64,000 nt of DNA from Streptomyces genisteinicus (GTDB lineage: Bacteria; Actinomycetota; Actinomycetes; Streptomycetales; Streptomycetaceae): the NCBI RefSeq assembly GCF_014489615.1, contig NZ_CP060825.1, positions 4,033,501-4,097,500 on the forward strand, written 5' to 3'. Every line of letters begins with the position of its first letter. Position 1 is the stretch's first letter. Shown in pieces: positions 10,268-18,443 of this stretch. The position numbers were made by a program, and so were the translations under genes. The notes under the pieces were generated by a model that was not told the DNA's origin, made no database searches, and was given only the letters and a program-made list of their open reading frames with translations.

Positions 10268-10959
10268 TGGGCGGCGTACCCGCGGACGTGTGGACCTGGC
10301 TCACGACCGCCTCCAACTGGTCCGGCCCGAGCGGCGCCTGGCACCGGCTCGCCGAGCACGTGTACGTCAGCGGCGTCTCGCTCGCCGTCGCCTGCGCCAT
10401 CGCCCTGCCCGTGGCCCTGTGGCTGGGGCACATCGGCAGGGGCGGCGCCCTGGCCGTCAACATCTCCAACGCGGGCCGCGCGATCCCGGTCTTCGCCGTG
10501 CTCGCGCTGTTCATGCTCACCCCGCTGCGCAGCGCCGGGTACCTGCCCACGGTGATCGCCCTGGTGCTGTTCGCGATACCGCCGCTGCTGACCAACGCGT
10601 ACACCGGCATGCGCGAGGTGGACCGCTCGGTCGTGGAGGCCGCACGGGGCATGGGCATGTCGGGCGGCCAGGTCTTCGCCCGCGTCGAACTGCCCCTGGC
10701 CTACCCCCTGCTGATGACGGGGATCAGGTCGGCCGCCGTGCAGGTGGTGGCCACGGCCACGATCGCCTCGATGGTCGGGCAGGGCGGACTGGGAAGGATC
10801 ATCACGGCCGGCTTCAACACCTACGACACCCCCCAGGTGGTGGCCGGCGCGCTGCTGGCGGCGCTGCTGGCGCTGCTGGTCGAGGCGGTGCTGATCGCCG
10901 CCGACCGGCTGTTCAGCCCGCTGCGCCGGACGGCGGTCCGCCGCTCTGCCGCCTCGTGA
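10267..10959 (+). CDS. OpuC-type ABC transporter permease (second)
   Basis: A 230-residue partner permease with the EAA loop VEAARGMGMSGGQVF and the conserved ASMVGQGGLGRII stretch. Its ATG overlaps the stop of the preceding permease. The protein ends in a short Arg-rich tail (RRTAVRRSAAS). The sequence after its stop codon keeps coding-like composition in another frame up to the next start, so the true C-terminus in relatives may be longer. It forms the membrane channel with the first permease and receives substrate from the downstream lipoprotein. Confidence 0.9.
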   Translation: MGGVPADVWTWLTTASNWSGPSGAWHRLAEHVYVSGVSLAVACAIALPVALWLGHIGRGGALAVNISNAGRAIPVFAVLALFMLTPLRSAGYLPTVIALVLFAIPPLLTNAYTGMREVDRSVVEAARGMGMSGGQVFARVELPLAYPLLMTGIRSAAVQVVATATIASMVGQGGLGRIITAGFNTYDTPQVVAGALLAALLALLVEAVLIAADRLFSPLRRTAVRRSAAS

Positions 10960-11030
10960 CCCGGCACGCGGCAGCCCCGGCGGGGACGGCTCCCGGCACC
11001 GCGCGCCAGGGGAAGCCACGCGCCGCCCCG

Positions 11031-11105
11031 ACGGCGTACGACACCACCTCCTACGACCCGACTGCCCACGACACGACCGCGTACGACACGACCGGCGACA
11101 CGACG
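11031..11105. repeat. five imperfect 15-bp tandem repeats
   Basis: Units of the type ACCGCGTACGACACG run from 11031 to 11105 in the 202-base gap between the second permease and the lipoprotein gene. Read in the frame that ends at the TGA overlapping the lipoprotein ATG, they encode Tyr-Asp-Thr-Thr repeats with almost only G or C at third positions. Confidence 0.7.
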
Positions 11106-11161
11106 ACACGGCGGACGACCGGGCCCACGACGGCCGGCGACCGCCGCAGGACGGAGACCTG

Positions 11162-12136
11162 ATGGGAAAGACCTCGCGCCTCGCGGGAGCGGTACTCGGT
11201 GTGGTGGCCCTCACGGGTTCCCTCGCCGCGTGCGGCGGTGACAGCCTGGAGAAGGAGAAGGGAGCTGGTGCGTCCGGCGGCTCGGGCGGCAAGGGCTCGC
11301 TGGTGATCGGGGCGGCCGCGTTCACCGAGTCCAAGGTGCTCGCCGAGCTCTACTCGCAACTGCTCGCCGACGCCGGCTACGCGACCTCGGTCACCACCGT
11401 GAAGAACCGGGAACTGTACGAACCCGCCCTGGAGAAGGGCGAGATAGACATCATTCCGGAGTACGCGGCCACGCTCGCCGAATTCCTCAACGCGAAGGTG
11501 AACGGCGCGAAGGCCCCCGAGGAGAAGCCGGTCGCCTCCAGTGATGTCGAAGCCACCGTCACCGCACTCACCGCGCTCGCGGAACCGCTCGGGCTGAAGA
11601 TCCTTCCCGCGGGCCGGGCGGTCGACCAGAACGCCTTCGCGGTGTCCGCCGAATTCGCCGAGAAGAACAAGCTCACCACGCTGTCCGATCTCGGCCGCGC
11701 GAAGATCAAGGTGAAGATCGCCGCCGGAGACGAGTGCGAGGTGCGCCCGTTCTGCGCGCCCGGCCTCAAGAAGACGTACGGCATCGACGTGGCCGGAATC
11801 GACCCCAAGGGCGTCGGCACCCCGCAGTCCAAGCAGGCCGTGAAGGACGGCGAGGACCAGCTGGTGCTGACGACCACCACCGACGCCACCCTGGAGAGCT
11901 TCGGCCTGGTGCTCCTGGAGGACGACAAGAAGCTCCAGAACGCCGACAACATCCTTCCGGTCGTCAATGCGAAGGACGCCGGGGACAAGGCGATCGCCGA
12001 CGCCCTGGCGAAGCTGACCGACGTGCTGAGCACCGAGGATCTCACCGAGCTGAACCGCAAGGTGGACGCCGAGCGCGCCAAGCCCCAGGACGCCGCGGGC
12101 GACTATCTCCGCGCCAAGGGCCTGATCGACGGGTAG
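11162..12136 (+). CDS. glycine betaine/choline-binding lipoprotein (OpuCC/ProX-like)
   Basis: Extracellular substrate-binding protein of the importer. Signal peptide with basic start and lipobox LAAC, lipidated at Cys24, followed by a Gly/Ser-rich linker. The mature part begins LVIGAAAFTESKVLAELYSQLL and includes DIIPEYAATL and QLVLTTTTDATLESFGLVLLEDD, all characteristic of the OpuAC family. Length (324 residues) is normal. It is the last gene of the permease operon; GGACGGAGACCTG precedes the ATG. Confidence 0.92.
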   Translation: MGKTSRLAGAVLGVVALTGSLAACGGDSLEKEKGAGASGGSGGKGSLVIGAAAFTESKVLAELYSQLLADAGYATSVTTVKNRELYEPALEKGEIDIIPEYAATLAEFLNAKVNGAKAPEEKPVASSDVEATVTALTALAEPLGLKILPAGRAVDQNAFAVSAEFAEKNKLTTLSDLGRAKIKVKIAAGDECEVRPFCAPGLKKTYGIDVAGIDPKGVGTPQSKQAVKDGEDQLVLTTTTDATLESFGLVLLEDDKKLQNADNILPVVNAKDAGDKAIADALAKLTDVLSTEDLTELNRKVDAERAKPQDAAGDYLRAKGLIDG

Positions 12137-12143
12137 GCCCCGT

Positions 12144-12173
12144 CCGGGCCGGGAAGCGCGCGCCCCGGCCCGG
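12144..12173 (+). terminator. terminator of the OpuC-type operon
   Basis: 10-bp stem, 12144-12153 with 12164-12173, ten-base loop, eight bases after the stop codon. No T-tract. Confidence 0.5.
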
Positions 12174-12237
12174 TCGTCCCGCGCGTTTCTTCGCAGAGAT
12201 TTGCCGGGCCGACACCCCATGCGGCGCCTACGCACGG

Positions 12238-12243
12238 TAAATT
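12238..12243 (+). promoter_or_regulatory. -10 element of the gene at 12251
   Basis: TAAATT, one of the few AT-only hexamers in the region, ends seven bases before the ATG. Confidence 0.5.
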
Positions 12244-12250
12244 TCGGGCC

Positions 12251-13300
12251 ATGCCACGTGGACGTCACCGCCATTCCCCGCCCCTGCACAAGCTGCTGCC
12301 GCCGTCGGCAGTGGCCGGAGCGTCGGTTCTGTGCGCCGCCGGCGCGTGGTTCGTCGGTGATGCCCTGGTGCTGCGCTCCCTGGTGGCGGCCGCCGCGGCG
12401 GCCGCCGTGACGGGCGCGGTCCTGATGCGCAGCTGGGACCGGAGCGCCGGCCGCCGCGTCGCGGAGCTGACGCGCGGGCGCGCGAGCGACCAGTGGAAGA
12501 CCGAGGAGCGCATCGCCGAACTCGAGGCGGACATCGACGAGTCACGCGAGCTGCGCGCCAAGCTCGACGCCAAACTGCGCGCCAAGCGGGTCGAACTCGC
12601 GGGCCTGCGCGGCGAGCACGCCGCGCTGCTGCGCCGGTACGCCACCGCGGAGACGGAGCGCGCGAGCGCCCTGGAGGGCCGCCGGCAGCTCGCCATCGAG
12701 GCGGCCGAGCCCGCCCGTGCCCTGCCCGCGCCCGGCCCGGCTCCCACCCCGGACCTGTACGCGCGTGCCGCCCGTGCGCTCGGCGACCTCTCCCGCAACG
12801 CGGCGGCCCAGGAGGCCAGACGCACGGTGGAGGAGGCCCGGGCGCGCGATCTCGCCGAGCGCGCACGGGAGGCGGACGAACCGCAGGGGAAGCACGCGGC
12901 GGGCACCGGAGCAGGTCAGCAGGTCCGTCCGGCGTCCGCCCTCCCCGCCCGCCGTCCCGTCCCCGCGGCGTCGGCCATCGTGCCGTACGGCGCCCAGCGC
13001 GGACGGGTGAAGCGCCCCGAGGGCGGTTTCGACTTCTTCGGCACCGGTGCGGGCGCCGCCCCCTCCGACGGGGAGTCCGCACGCCCCGCCGCCGGCCCCG
13101 CGGAGCTGACCGCGGCCGCGCCCGCCCGCAGGGCGATCGAGGCGGTGCAGCACGAGGACCTGGCCGACGTGGTGGGCGAGGAGGCGCTTGCGGCCGTGCG
13201 CGGCAAGGACCCCAGGGCGGTCGGCAAGGTCATCGACCTGACCGCGCACGACGAGACGGAGCAGCTGGACGTGGCGCGGCTGCGCGACGCGGTCTCCTGA
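12251..13300 (+). CDS. membrane-anchored coiled-coil protein of unknown function
   Basis: A 349-residue protein I do not recognise by function; similar proteins sit beside nuoD2 in other Streptomyces. Two adjacent hydrophobic stretches (about residues 18-58) form a membrane hairpin or one long helix. They are followed by a charged heptad-rich coiled coil (about 70-160; ELEADIDESRELRAKLDAKLRAKRVEL). The rest is Ala/Pro-rich and probably disordered, with a short conserved patch PEGGFDFFGTG and a C-terminal helical segment. The layout suggests a scaffold or signalling adaptor, but nothing ties it to a pathway. Confidence 0.8.
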   Translation: MPRGRHRHSPPLHKLLPPSAVAGASVLCAAGAWFVGDALVLRSLVAAAAAAAVTGAVLMRSWDRSAGRRVAELTRGRASDQWKTEERIAELEADIDESRELRAKLDAKLRAKRVELAGLRGEHAALLRRYATAETERASALEGRRQLAIEAAEPARALPAPGPAPTPDLYARAARALGDLSRNAAAQEARRTVEEARARDLAERAREADEPQGKHAAGTGAGQQVRPASALPARRPVPAASAIVPYGAQRGRVKRPEGGFDFFGTGAGAAPSDGESARPAAGPAELTAAAPARRAIEAVQHEDLADVVGEEALAAVRGKDPRAVGKVIDLTAHDETEQLDVARLRDAVS

Positions 13301-13329
13301 CGCACCCGCCACGAACCTCGAACCCCGAT

Positions 13330-13359
13330 CCCCGGCTCCCGCCTCCGCGGGGGCCGGGG
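13330..13359. terminator. bidirectional terminator before the nuoD-like gene
   Basis: 13-position stem with one T.G pair: CCCCGGC-T-CCCGC (13330-13342), loop CTCC, GCGGG-G-GCCGGGG (13347-13359), between convergent genes. Confidence 0.7.
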
Positions 13360-13387
13360 TTCCGTGCGTCCGGGCGGTCGCGACCGC

Positions 13388-14530
13388 CTACTTGTCGATG
13401 TCGCCGACGACGAAGAACAGCGAGCCGAGGATGGCCACCATGTCGGCGACCAGCGTCCCCGGCAGCAGCACCTCGAGCGCCTGGATGTTGTTGAACGACG
13501 CCGAGCGCAGCTTGAGCCGGTAGGGCGTCTTCTCCCCCTTGGACACCAGGTAGTAGCCGTTCACGCCGAGCGGGTTCTCGGTCCAGGCGTAGGTGTGCCC
13601 CTCGGGGGCCTTCAGGACCTTCGGCAGGCGCTGGTTGACCGGCCCCGGCGGGAGGTCCGCGATGCGGTCCAGGCAGGCGTCGGCCAGGTCCAGCGCGTTG
13701 TGGGTCTGCTCCAGCAGCACCTCGAAGCGCGCCAGGCAGTCGCCGTCGGTCCGGGTGACCACCCTGAGCGTGTCCCGCAGCTCTCCGTACGCGAGGTAGG
13801 GCTCGTCGCGGCGCAGGTCGAAGTCGACTCCGGAGGCACGGGCGATGGGCCCGCTCACGCCGTACGCGTGGACCGCCTCGGGCGGCAGGACGCCGACGCC
13901 CCGGGTCCGGCCGCGGAAGATCTCGTTGCCGAGGACCAGCCGGTCGTACACGTCCATCCGCGAGCGGACGTCGGCGACGGCACGGCGGGTGCGTCCGAGC
14001 CAGCCGGCCGGCAGGTCCTCCTTGAGGCCGCCGACCCGGTTGAACATGTAGTGCATCCGGCCGCCGGAGATCTCCTCCATGACGTGCTGGAGCTCCTCGC
14101 GCTCGCGGAAGGCGTGGAACACCGGTGTGATGCCGCCCAGTTCGAGGGGGTACGAGCCGAGGAACATCAGATGGTTCAGGACCCGGTTCAGCTCCGCCAG
14201 CAGCGTACGGGTCCACACCGCCCGTTCGGGGACCTCCATGCCCAGCATCCGCTCGACGGCCATCACCACGCCGAGTTCGTTGGAGAAGGCGGACAGCCAG
14301 TCGTGCCGGTTGGCGAGCATCACGATCTGGCGGTAGTCGCGGGCCTCGAAGAGCTTCTCGGCGCCGCGGTGCATGTAGCCGACGACCGGTTCGGCCTGCC
14401 GGATGCGCTCGCCGTCCAGCACCAGCCGCAGCCGCAGCACGCCGTGCGTGGAGGGATGCTGCGGACCGATGTTGAGCACCATGTCGGTGCTCTCCGCCGC
14501 GCCGCCGATGCCGACCGTGGTCTCCGTCAT
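13388..14530 (-). CDS. nuoD: NADH-quinone oxidoreductase subunit D homologue, orphan (NuoD2-like)
   Basis: A 380-residue member of the complex I 49-kDa/NiFe-hydrogenase large-subunit family, but away from any nuo operon. It keeps GPQHPSTHG with His29 (the quinone-contact His59 of bovine NDUFS2) and MHRGAEK with Arg55 (bovine Arg85). At the position of the second quinone ligand, bovine Tyr108, it has Trp78 in NRHDWLSAF; the spacing of 49 residues from the histidine is identical. It is slightly shorter than canonical NuoD. It may be a paralogue with altered quinone chemistry or a non-respiratory role. It lies 39 bases downstream of a MidA-type methyltransferase gene on the same strand. Confidence 0.88.
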   Translation of the reverse strand: MTETTVGIGGAAESTDMVLNIGPQHPSTHGVLRLRLVLDGERIRQAEPVVGYMHRGAEKLFEARDYRQIVMLANRHDWLSAFSNELGVVMAVERMLGMEVPERAVWTRTLLAELNRVLNHLMFLGSYPLELGGITPVFHAFREREELQHVMEEISGGRMHYMFNRVGGLKEDLPAGWLGRTRRAVADVRSRMDVYDRLVLGNEIFRGRTRGVGVLPPEAVHAYGVSGPIARASGVDFDLRRDEPYLAYGELRDTLRVVTRTDGDCLARFEVLLEQTHNALDLADACLDRIADLPPGPVNQRLPKVLKAPEGHTYAWTENPLGVNGYYLVSKGEKTPYRLKLRSASFNNIQALEVLLPGTLVADMVAILGSLFFVVGDIDK

Positions 14531-14569
14531 GCGGCCCAGTCTGTCAGAGCGGCGCGCGGCCCCGGCCGG

Positions 14570-15601
14570 TCAGGAGGACGTCCCGCCGGGGCCGCCGGAC
14601 GGTACGCCCCGGCCGTCCGGACCGCTCGCCGCGGTGCCCGCCCCGCCGGGCACCGGCTGCATCAGCCAGGTGAAGCCGCCGAGGCCGCCCCGCGCCGTCA
14701 GTTCGGCCGCCTCGCCGGCCCGTGACAGCGCGCGGACGTAGGCGGCCGGGTCGCTCGACGCCAGCGCCAGCGGCGGCCGGCCGCCGTCGACCCCGAGGTC
14801 CCGCAGCGCGTCCCGCTGCGGGACCAGCCGTGCGGTGGGGGAGGCGCACGCGTCCAGCGCCACATGGGCGGTGATGTCGCAGCTCCCGTCCGGCACCGGG
14901 CGCACCTCGCGCCCGTCCCGGAAACCCGTGAGGGTGCCGAACGGGGGCCGCGCGTCCGCGGTGTGGGCGTAGTCGACGGCCACCGCGAGCCCCGCGGCCA
15001 GCGCCCCGGCCGCCGCGGCCCACGCCTCGTCGCGCGGGCGGCCGATCTCCGCCCGGGTGCCGGGCCCCGCCGGCGGCCACCAGCGCTCCAGCCAGCGGGC
15101 GTCCTCGCCGGCCGGCTCGTCGCCCAGGTGCTCCTCGCCGTCGTCGTCCACCAGCACCGTCCGGCGCACCCCGTCCTCGTCGGTGGCCACGACGTCGACG
15201 GGCACGTTGTCGAGCCACTCGTTGGCGAAGAGCAGCCCGCTGAGGCCGCGCGGGACGCTGTCGTGCCAGGTGATCCGGGGGTCCAGGCCCTCGGGGCGGG
15301 GCGCCAGGTCGACGGCGTGCGCCCGCACCGGGAACCCGGCGGGCAGCGCCGCGAGCACCCCGGTCAGCAGCTCGCCCCGCCCTGCGCCCACGTCGACGAC
15401 CGCCGGTTCGGCGAGGCCGTGCTCCTCGGCCGTGGCGACCAGCAGCCGGGCGACGGCCGACGCGAACAGCGGCGAGGCGTGGACCGAGGTGCGGAAGTGC
15501 CGGGCCGGCCCGCCGGGCCGCAGGTAGAAGCCGCGCGGGCCGTAGAGGGCGTCCTCGGCCGCCAGGCGCCAGCCGCGCGGTGCGCTCGTCCGATGGGTCA
15601 C
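14570..15601 (-). CDS. MidA/NDUFAF7-family SAM-dependent methyltransferase
   Basis: A 343-residue class I methyltransferase. The N-terminus FLRPGGPARHFRTSVHASPLFASAVARLL and the SAM loop VVDVGAGRGELL are typical of the MidA family, as are LLFANEWLDNVPVD and VAVDYAHT further on. Mitochondrial NDUFAF7 dimethylates an arginine of the NuoD homologue NDUFS2. Here the gene directly precedes a nuoD paralogue, so that protein is the obvious substrate (inference). The GTG at 15601 is chosen because GGAG lies nine bases upstream; GTG 15616 has no ribosome site. The last 25 residues are Gly/Pro-rich. Confidence 0.85.
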   Translation of the reverse strand: MTHRTSAPRGWRLAAEDALYGPRGFYLRPGGPARHFRTSVHASPLFASAVARLLVATAEEHGLAEPAVVDVGAGRGELLTGVLAALPAGFPVRAHAVDLAPRPEGLDPRITWHDSVPRGLSGLLFANEWLDNVPVDVVATDEDGVRRTVLVDDDGEEHLGDEPAGEDARWLERWWPPAGPGTRAEIGRPRDEAWAAAAGALAAGLAVAVDYAHTADARPPFGTLTGFRDGREVRPVPDGSCDITAHVALDACASPTARLVPQRDALRDLGVDGGRPPLALASSDPAAYVRALSRAGEAAELTARGGLGGFTWLMQPVPGGAGTAASGPDGRGVPSGGPGGTSS

Positions 15602-15683
15602 GTGCACAGTCTCCACCTTGGGGAGTACGCGCCGGTCCGCTGGATCGCTCCTCCGGTTGACTCCGGCACCTATCTCCGGTCCT

Positions 15684-15689
15684 TACGCT
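15684..15689 (+). promoter_or_regulatory. -10 element of the histidine kinase gene
   Basis: TACGCT ends seven bases before the GTG at 15697, which itself has no Shine-Dalgarno. Confidence 0.5.
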
Positions 15690-15696
15690 TGGTCAC

Positions 15697-16896
15697 GTGC
15701 AGCGTCTCTACGACTTCATCCGCAGACACCCGACGGGCGTCGACAGCTTCTGGGCCGTCGTGCTCCTCGGCATGACCGTGGCCGCTGCCGCGGGTGTCCC
15801 GGGTGACGCGGGGGACCGGTGGGGCGTCGTCGTCATCGGGGCCCTGCTGAGCGTCGTGGTCGCGCTGCGGCGGCGGATGCCCGAGCGGATGCTGCTGCTG
15901 ACCGCGGCGATCGGCGTCGCCCAGCTCGTCGCCGACGTGGAGGTCTTCCCGTCCGACTTCGCCATGCTGGTGATCATCTACACCGTGGCGGCCCACGACG
16001 GCCCCCGGTGGGCCTCGCGGTTCGCACTGGTGGGCGGGGCGTGCGCGGCGACGCTGGCGATGGTCCGCTGGCCGCTGGAGGAGGCGGGCGCCGCCGGCAG
16101 GATCTTCTTCACCGTCGTGATGACCGCCCCGTTCGTGCTGGCGTGGGTCCTCGGCGACTCCATACGCACCAGGCGCGCCTACTTCGCCCAGCTGGAGGAG
16201 CGCGCCACCCGGCTGGAGAAGGAGCGCGAGGCGCAGGCGAAGGTCGCGGTCGCCGCCGAGCGCGCCAGGATCGCCCGGGAACTCCACGACGTCGTCGCCC
16301 ACAACGTCTCCGTGATGGTCGTCCAGGCCGACGGCGCCGCCTACGTCCTGGACACCGCGCCCGACCAGGCCAGGCAGGCACTGGAGACGATCTCCGGCAC
16401 GGGGCGCCAGGCGCTCGCCGAGATGCGCCGGCTGCTCGGCGTGCTGCGCACCTCGGACGCCCCGGAGAGCGGCGAGTACGTGCCCCAGCCCGACGTCGAG
16501 CAGATCGAGGACCTGGTCGAGCAGGTCCGCCGCGCCGGACTCACCGTCGACTTCAAGGTCGAGGGCACGCCGCGCCCGCTGCCCAGCGGCGTCGAGCTCA
16601 CCGCGTACCGCATCGTGCAGGAAGCCCTGACCAACACCCGCAAGCACGGCGGCCCCGAGGCGGGCGCCAGCGTGCGTCTCGTCTACTTCGACGACGGCCT
16701 CGGGCTGCTCGTCGAGGACGACGGCCGCGGCGCCTCCCACGAGCTGTACGAGGACGGCGGCGCCGACGGACGCGGCCACGGCCTCATCGGCATGCGCGAA
16801 CGCGTCGGCATGGTCGGCGGCACGCTCGACGCGGGGCCCCGACCCGGCGGCGGCTTCCGGATCAGCGCGCTGCTGCCGCTGAAACCCGCCCACTAG
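15697..16896 (+). CDS. NarL-type sensor histidine kinase
   Basis: A 399-residue membrane kinase. Residues 15-155 hold about five or six hydrophobic segments with almost no extracellular domain, so it probably senses within or at the membrane. A short coiled coil (LEERATRLEKEREAQ) leads to the HisKA_3 domain with phospho-acceptor His197 in ARIARELHDVVAHNV. The HATPase_c domain has the DDGRGA and GHGLIGMRERV motifs. The GTG start is probably leaderless. The partner response regulator follows after 67 bases. The signal is unknown. Confidence 0.92.
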   Translation: MQRLYDFIRRHPTGVDSFWAVVLLGMTVAAAAGVPGDAGDRWGVVVIGALLSVVVALRRRMPERMLLLTAAIGVAQLVADVEVFPSDFAMLVIIYTVAAHDGPRWASRFALVGGACAATLAMVRWPLEEAGAAGRIFFTVVMTAPFVLAWVLGDSIRTRRAYFAQLEERATRLEKEREAQAKVAVAAERARIARELHDVVAHNVSVMVVQADGAAYVLDTAPDQARQALETISGTGRQALAEMRRLLGVLRTSDAPESGEYVPQPDVEQIEDLVEQVRRAGLTVDFKVEGTPRPLPSGVELTAYRIVQEALTNTRKHGGPEAGASVRLVYFDDGLGLLVEDDGRGASHELYEDGGADGRGHGLIGMRERVGMVGGTLDAGPRPGGGFRISALLPLKPAH

Positions 16897-16963
16897 GGAC
16901 AGCCCTTAGGGTCGGGTCCGTCCCGCAGGCGCCCGACCATCCGAGAGAACGAGGAACCGGCCC

Positions 16964-17638
16964 ATGTCCATCCGTGTGATGCTCGTCGACGACCAGGTGC
17001 TGCTGCGCACCGGCTTCCGCATGGTGCTCGCCGCCCAGCCGGACATGGAGGTCGTGGCCGAGGCCGGAGACGGCGCCGAGGCGATCGAGAACCTGCGCTC
17101 CACGGCCGTGGACGTGGTGCTGATGGACGTGCGCATGCCGAGGCTGGACGGTGTGGAGGCGACCCGGCGCATCTGCGCCGCCCCCAACCCGCCCAAGGTG
17201 CTCATCCTGACCACCTTCGACCTCGACGAGTACGCCTTCTCCGGTCTGAAGGCCGGCGCCAGCGGCTTCATGCTCAAGGACGTCCCGCCCGGGGAGCTGC
17301 TCGGCGCCATCCGCTCCGTGCACAGCGGCGACGCGGTCGTCGCGCCGTCGACCACCCGCCGGCTGCTCGACCGCTTCTCGCCGATGCTCCCGAGCTCCGG
17401 CGCCGAACCGCAGCACAAGGAGCTGGAACGGCTCACGGAGCGGGAGCGCGAGGTGACGCTCCTCGTCGCGCAGGGGCTCTCCAACGGCGAGATCGCCGCC
17501 CGGCTGGTGCTCTCCGAGGCGACGGTGAAGACCCACGTGGGCCGCATCCTCACCAAGCTGGGCCTGCGGGACCGGGTCCAGGTGGTGGTCCTCGCCTACG
17601 AGACCGGGCTGGTCCGCGCGGGCGGCGGCGGCCGCTGA
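16964..17638 (+). CDS. LuxR/NarL-family response regulator
   Basis: A 224-residue two-domain regulator. The receiver has the acidic pair in MLVDDQVLL, phospho-accepting Asp55 in VVLMDVRMP and the conserved Lys in FMLKDVPP. The C-terminal LuxR helix-turn-helix reads LTEREREVTLLVAQGLSNGEIAARL. It is the output of the kinase directly upstream. GAGAACGAGGAA before the ATG is the ribosome site. Targets cannot be read from the sequence. Confidence 0.93.
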   Translation: MSIRVMLVDDQVLLRTGFRMVLAAQPDMEVVAEAGDGAEAIENLRSTAVDVVLMDVRMPRLDGVEATRRICAAPNPPKVLILTTFDLDEYAFSGLKAGASGFMLKDVPPGELLGAIRSVHSGDAVVAPSTTRRLLDRFSPMLPSSGAEPQHKELERLTEREREVTLLVAQGLSNGEIAARLVLSEATVKTHVGRILTKLGLRDRVQVVVLAYETGLVRAGGGGR

Positions 17639-17648
17639 GGTCCCGGCC

Positions 17649-18254
17649 GTGCTGCTGTGGATCAACGGCCCCTTCGGCGGGGGCAAGACCCAGACCGCCC
17701 GTGAACTGCTGCGGCGGCTGCCCGGCAGTGTGGTGTGCGACCCGGAGCACGTCGGCTTCGGGCTCCACCGGATGACCCCGGCGGCCCTGCGCGGGGACTT
17801 CCAGGACCTGCCCGCTTGGCGGCAGGGCGTCCACGACGTCCTCGATCTCGCGCTGCGCGGGCACGAGGGTGTGGTGATCGCGCCGATGACGCTGGTCGAA
17901 CCGGCGTACTTCGAGGAGATCGTCGTGCGGCTGCGCGAGGACGGCGGGCACGACGTACGCCACTTCGCGCTGCTCGCCGACCGGGAGACCGTGCTGCGGC
18001 GGCTGCGGGAACGGGGCCTCGGCGGCGGGCTCGGGCGCGAGGGCTTCGCCGTGGGACGGCTCGACCACTGCCTGGAGCGGCTGGGCGACCCGCTGTTCGC
18101 CGAGCACGTCCGCACCGACCGGATCGGGGTGCCCAAGGTGGCCGACCGGATCGCGCGCTCGGCCGGCCTGCGGCTGGAGCCGAACACGGACGGTCCGCTC
18201 CGGCACCGGCTGCGCAGGGCGTGGACCGGGGTGCGGCACATCCGCTTCGACTGA
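17649..18254 (+). CDS. TmrB-like ATP-binding protein
   Basis: A 201-residue P-loop protein with Walker A GPFGGGKT at residues 7-14. It follows the Bacillus tunicamycin-resistance protein TmrB along its length: LLWINGPFGGGKTQTAREL, then CDPEHVGFGLHRM, FQDLPAWRQ, VIAPMTLVEPAYFEEIV, and a C-terminal RHIRFD resembling the TmrB end. TmrB confers resistance by an incompletely understood mechanism involving ATP and drug binding. Whether this one handles a nucleoside antibiotic is unknown; it follows a two-component pair by only ten bases and may share its transcript. Confidence 0.8.
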   Translation: MLLWINGPFGGGKTQTARELLRRLPGSVVCDPEHVGFGLHRMTPAALRGDFQDLPAWRQGVHDVLDLALRGHEGVVIAPMTLVEPAYFEEIVVRLREDGGHDVRHFALLADRETVLRRLRERGLGGGLGREGFAVGRLDHCLERLGDPLFAEHVRTDRIGVPKVADRIARSAGLRLEPNTDGPLRHRLRRAWTGVRHIRFD

Positions 18255-18342
18255 GGCCCACCGGGGCGCGCCCGGTGACGTGCCGCCGGTGCGCGGCGCC
18301 TCTCCCGGCGCCCCGGCCCGGCCGGCCCGGCGCGGGACGGCA

Positions 18343-18443
18343 CCCTGCCCGGCACCGCGCCTGCGGCCGGCGGTGGGCCTGCGGCCGGCATAGTGCCCCT
18401 GCCCGGCACCGCGCCTGTGCCCGGCGGTGGACCTGCGCCCGGC
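18343..18443. repeat. two 47-bp direct repeats
   Basis: Copies at 18343-18389 and 18397-18443 agree at 43 of 47 positions and abut the stop of the downstream minus-strand gene. No coding role is evident. Confidence 0.65.
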
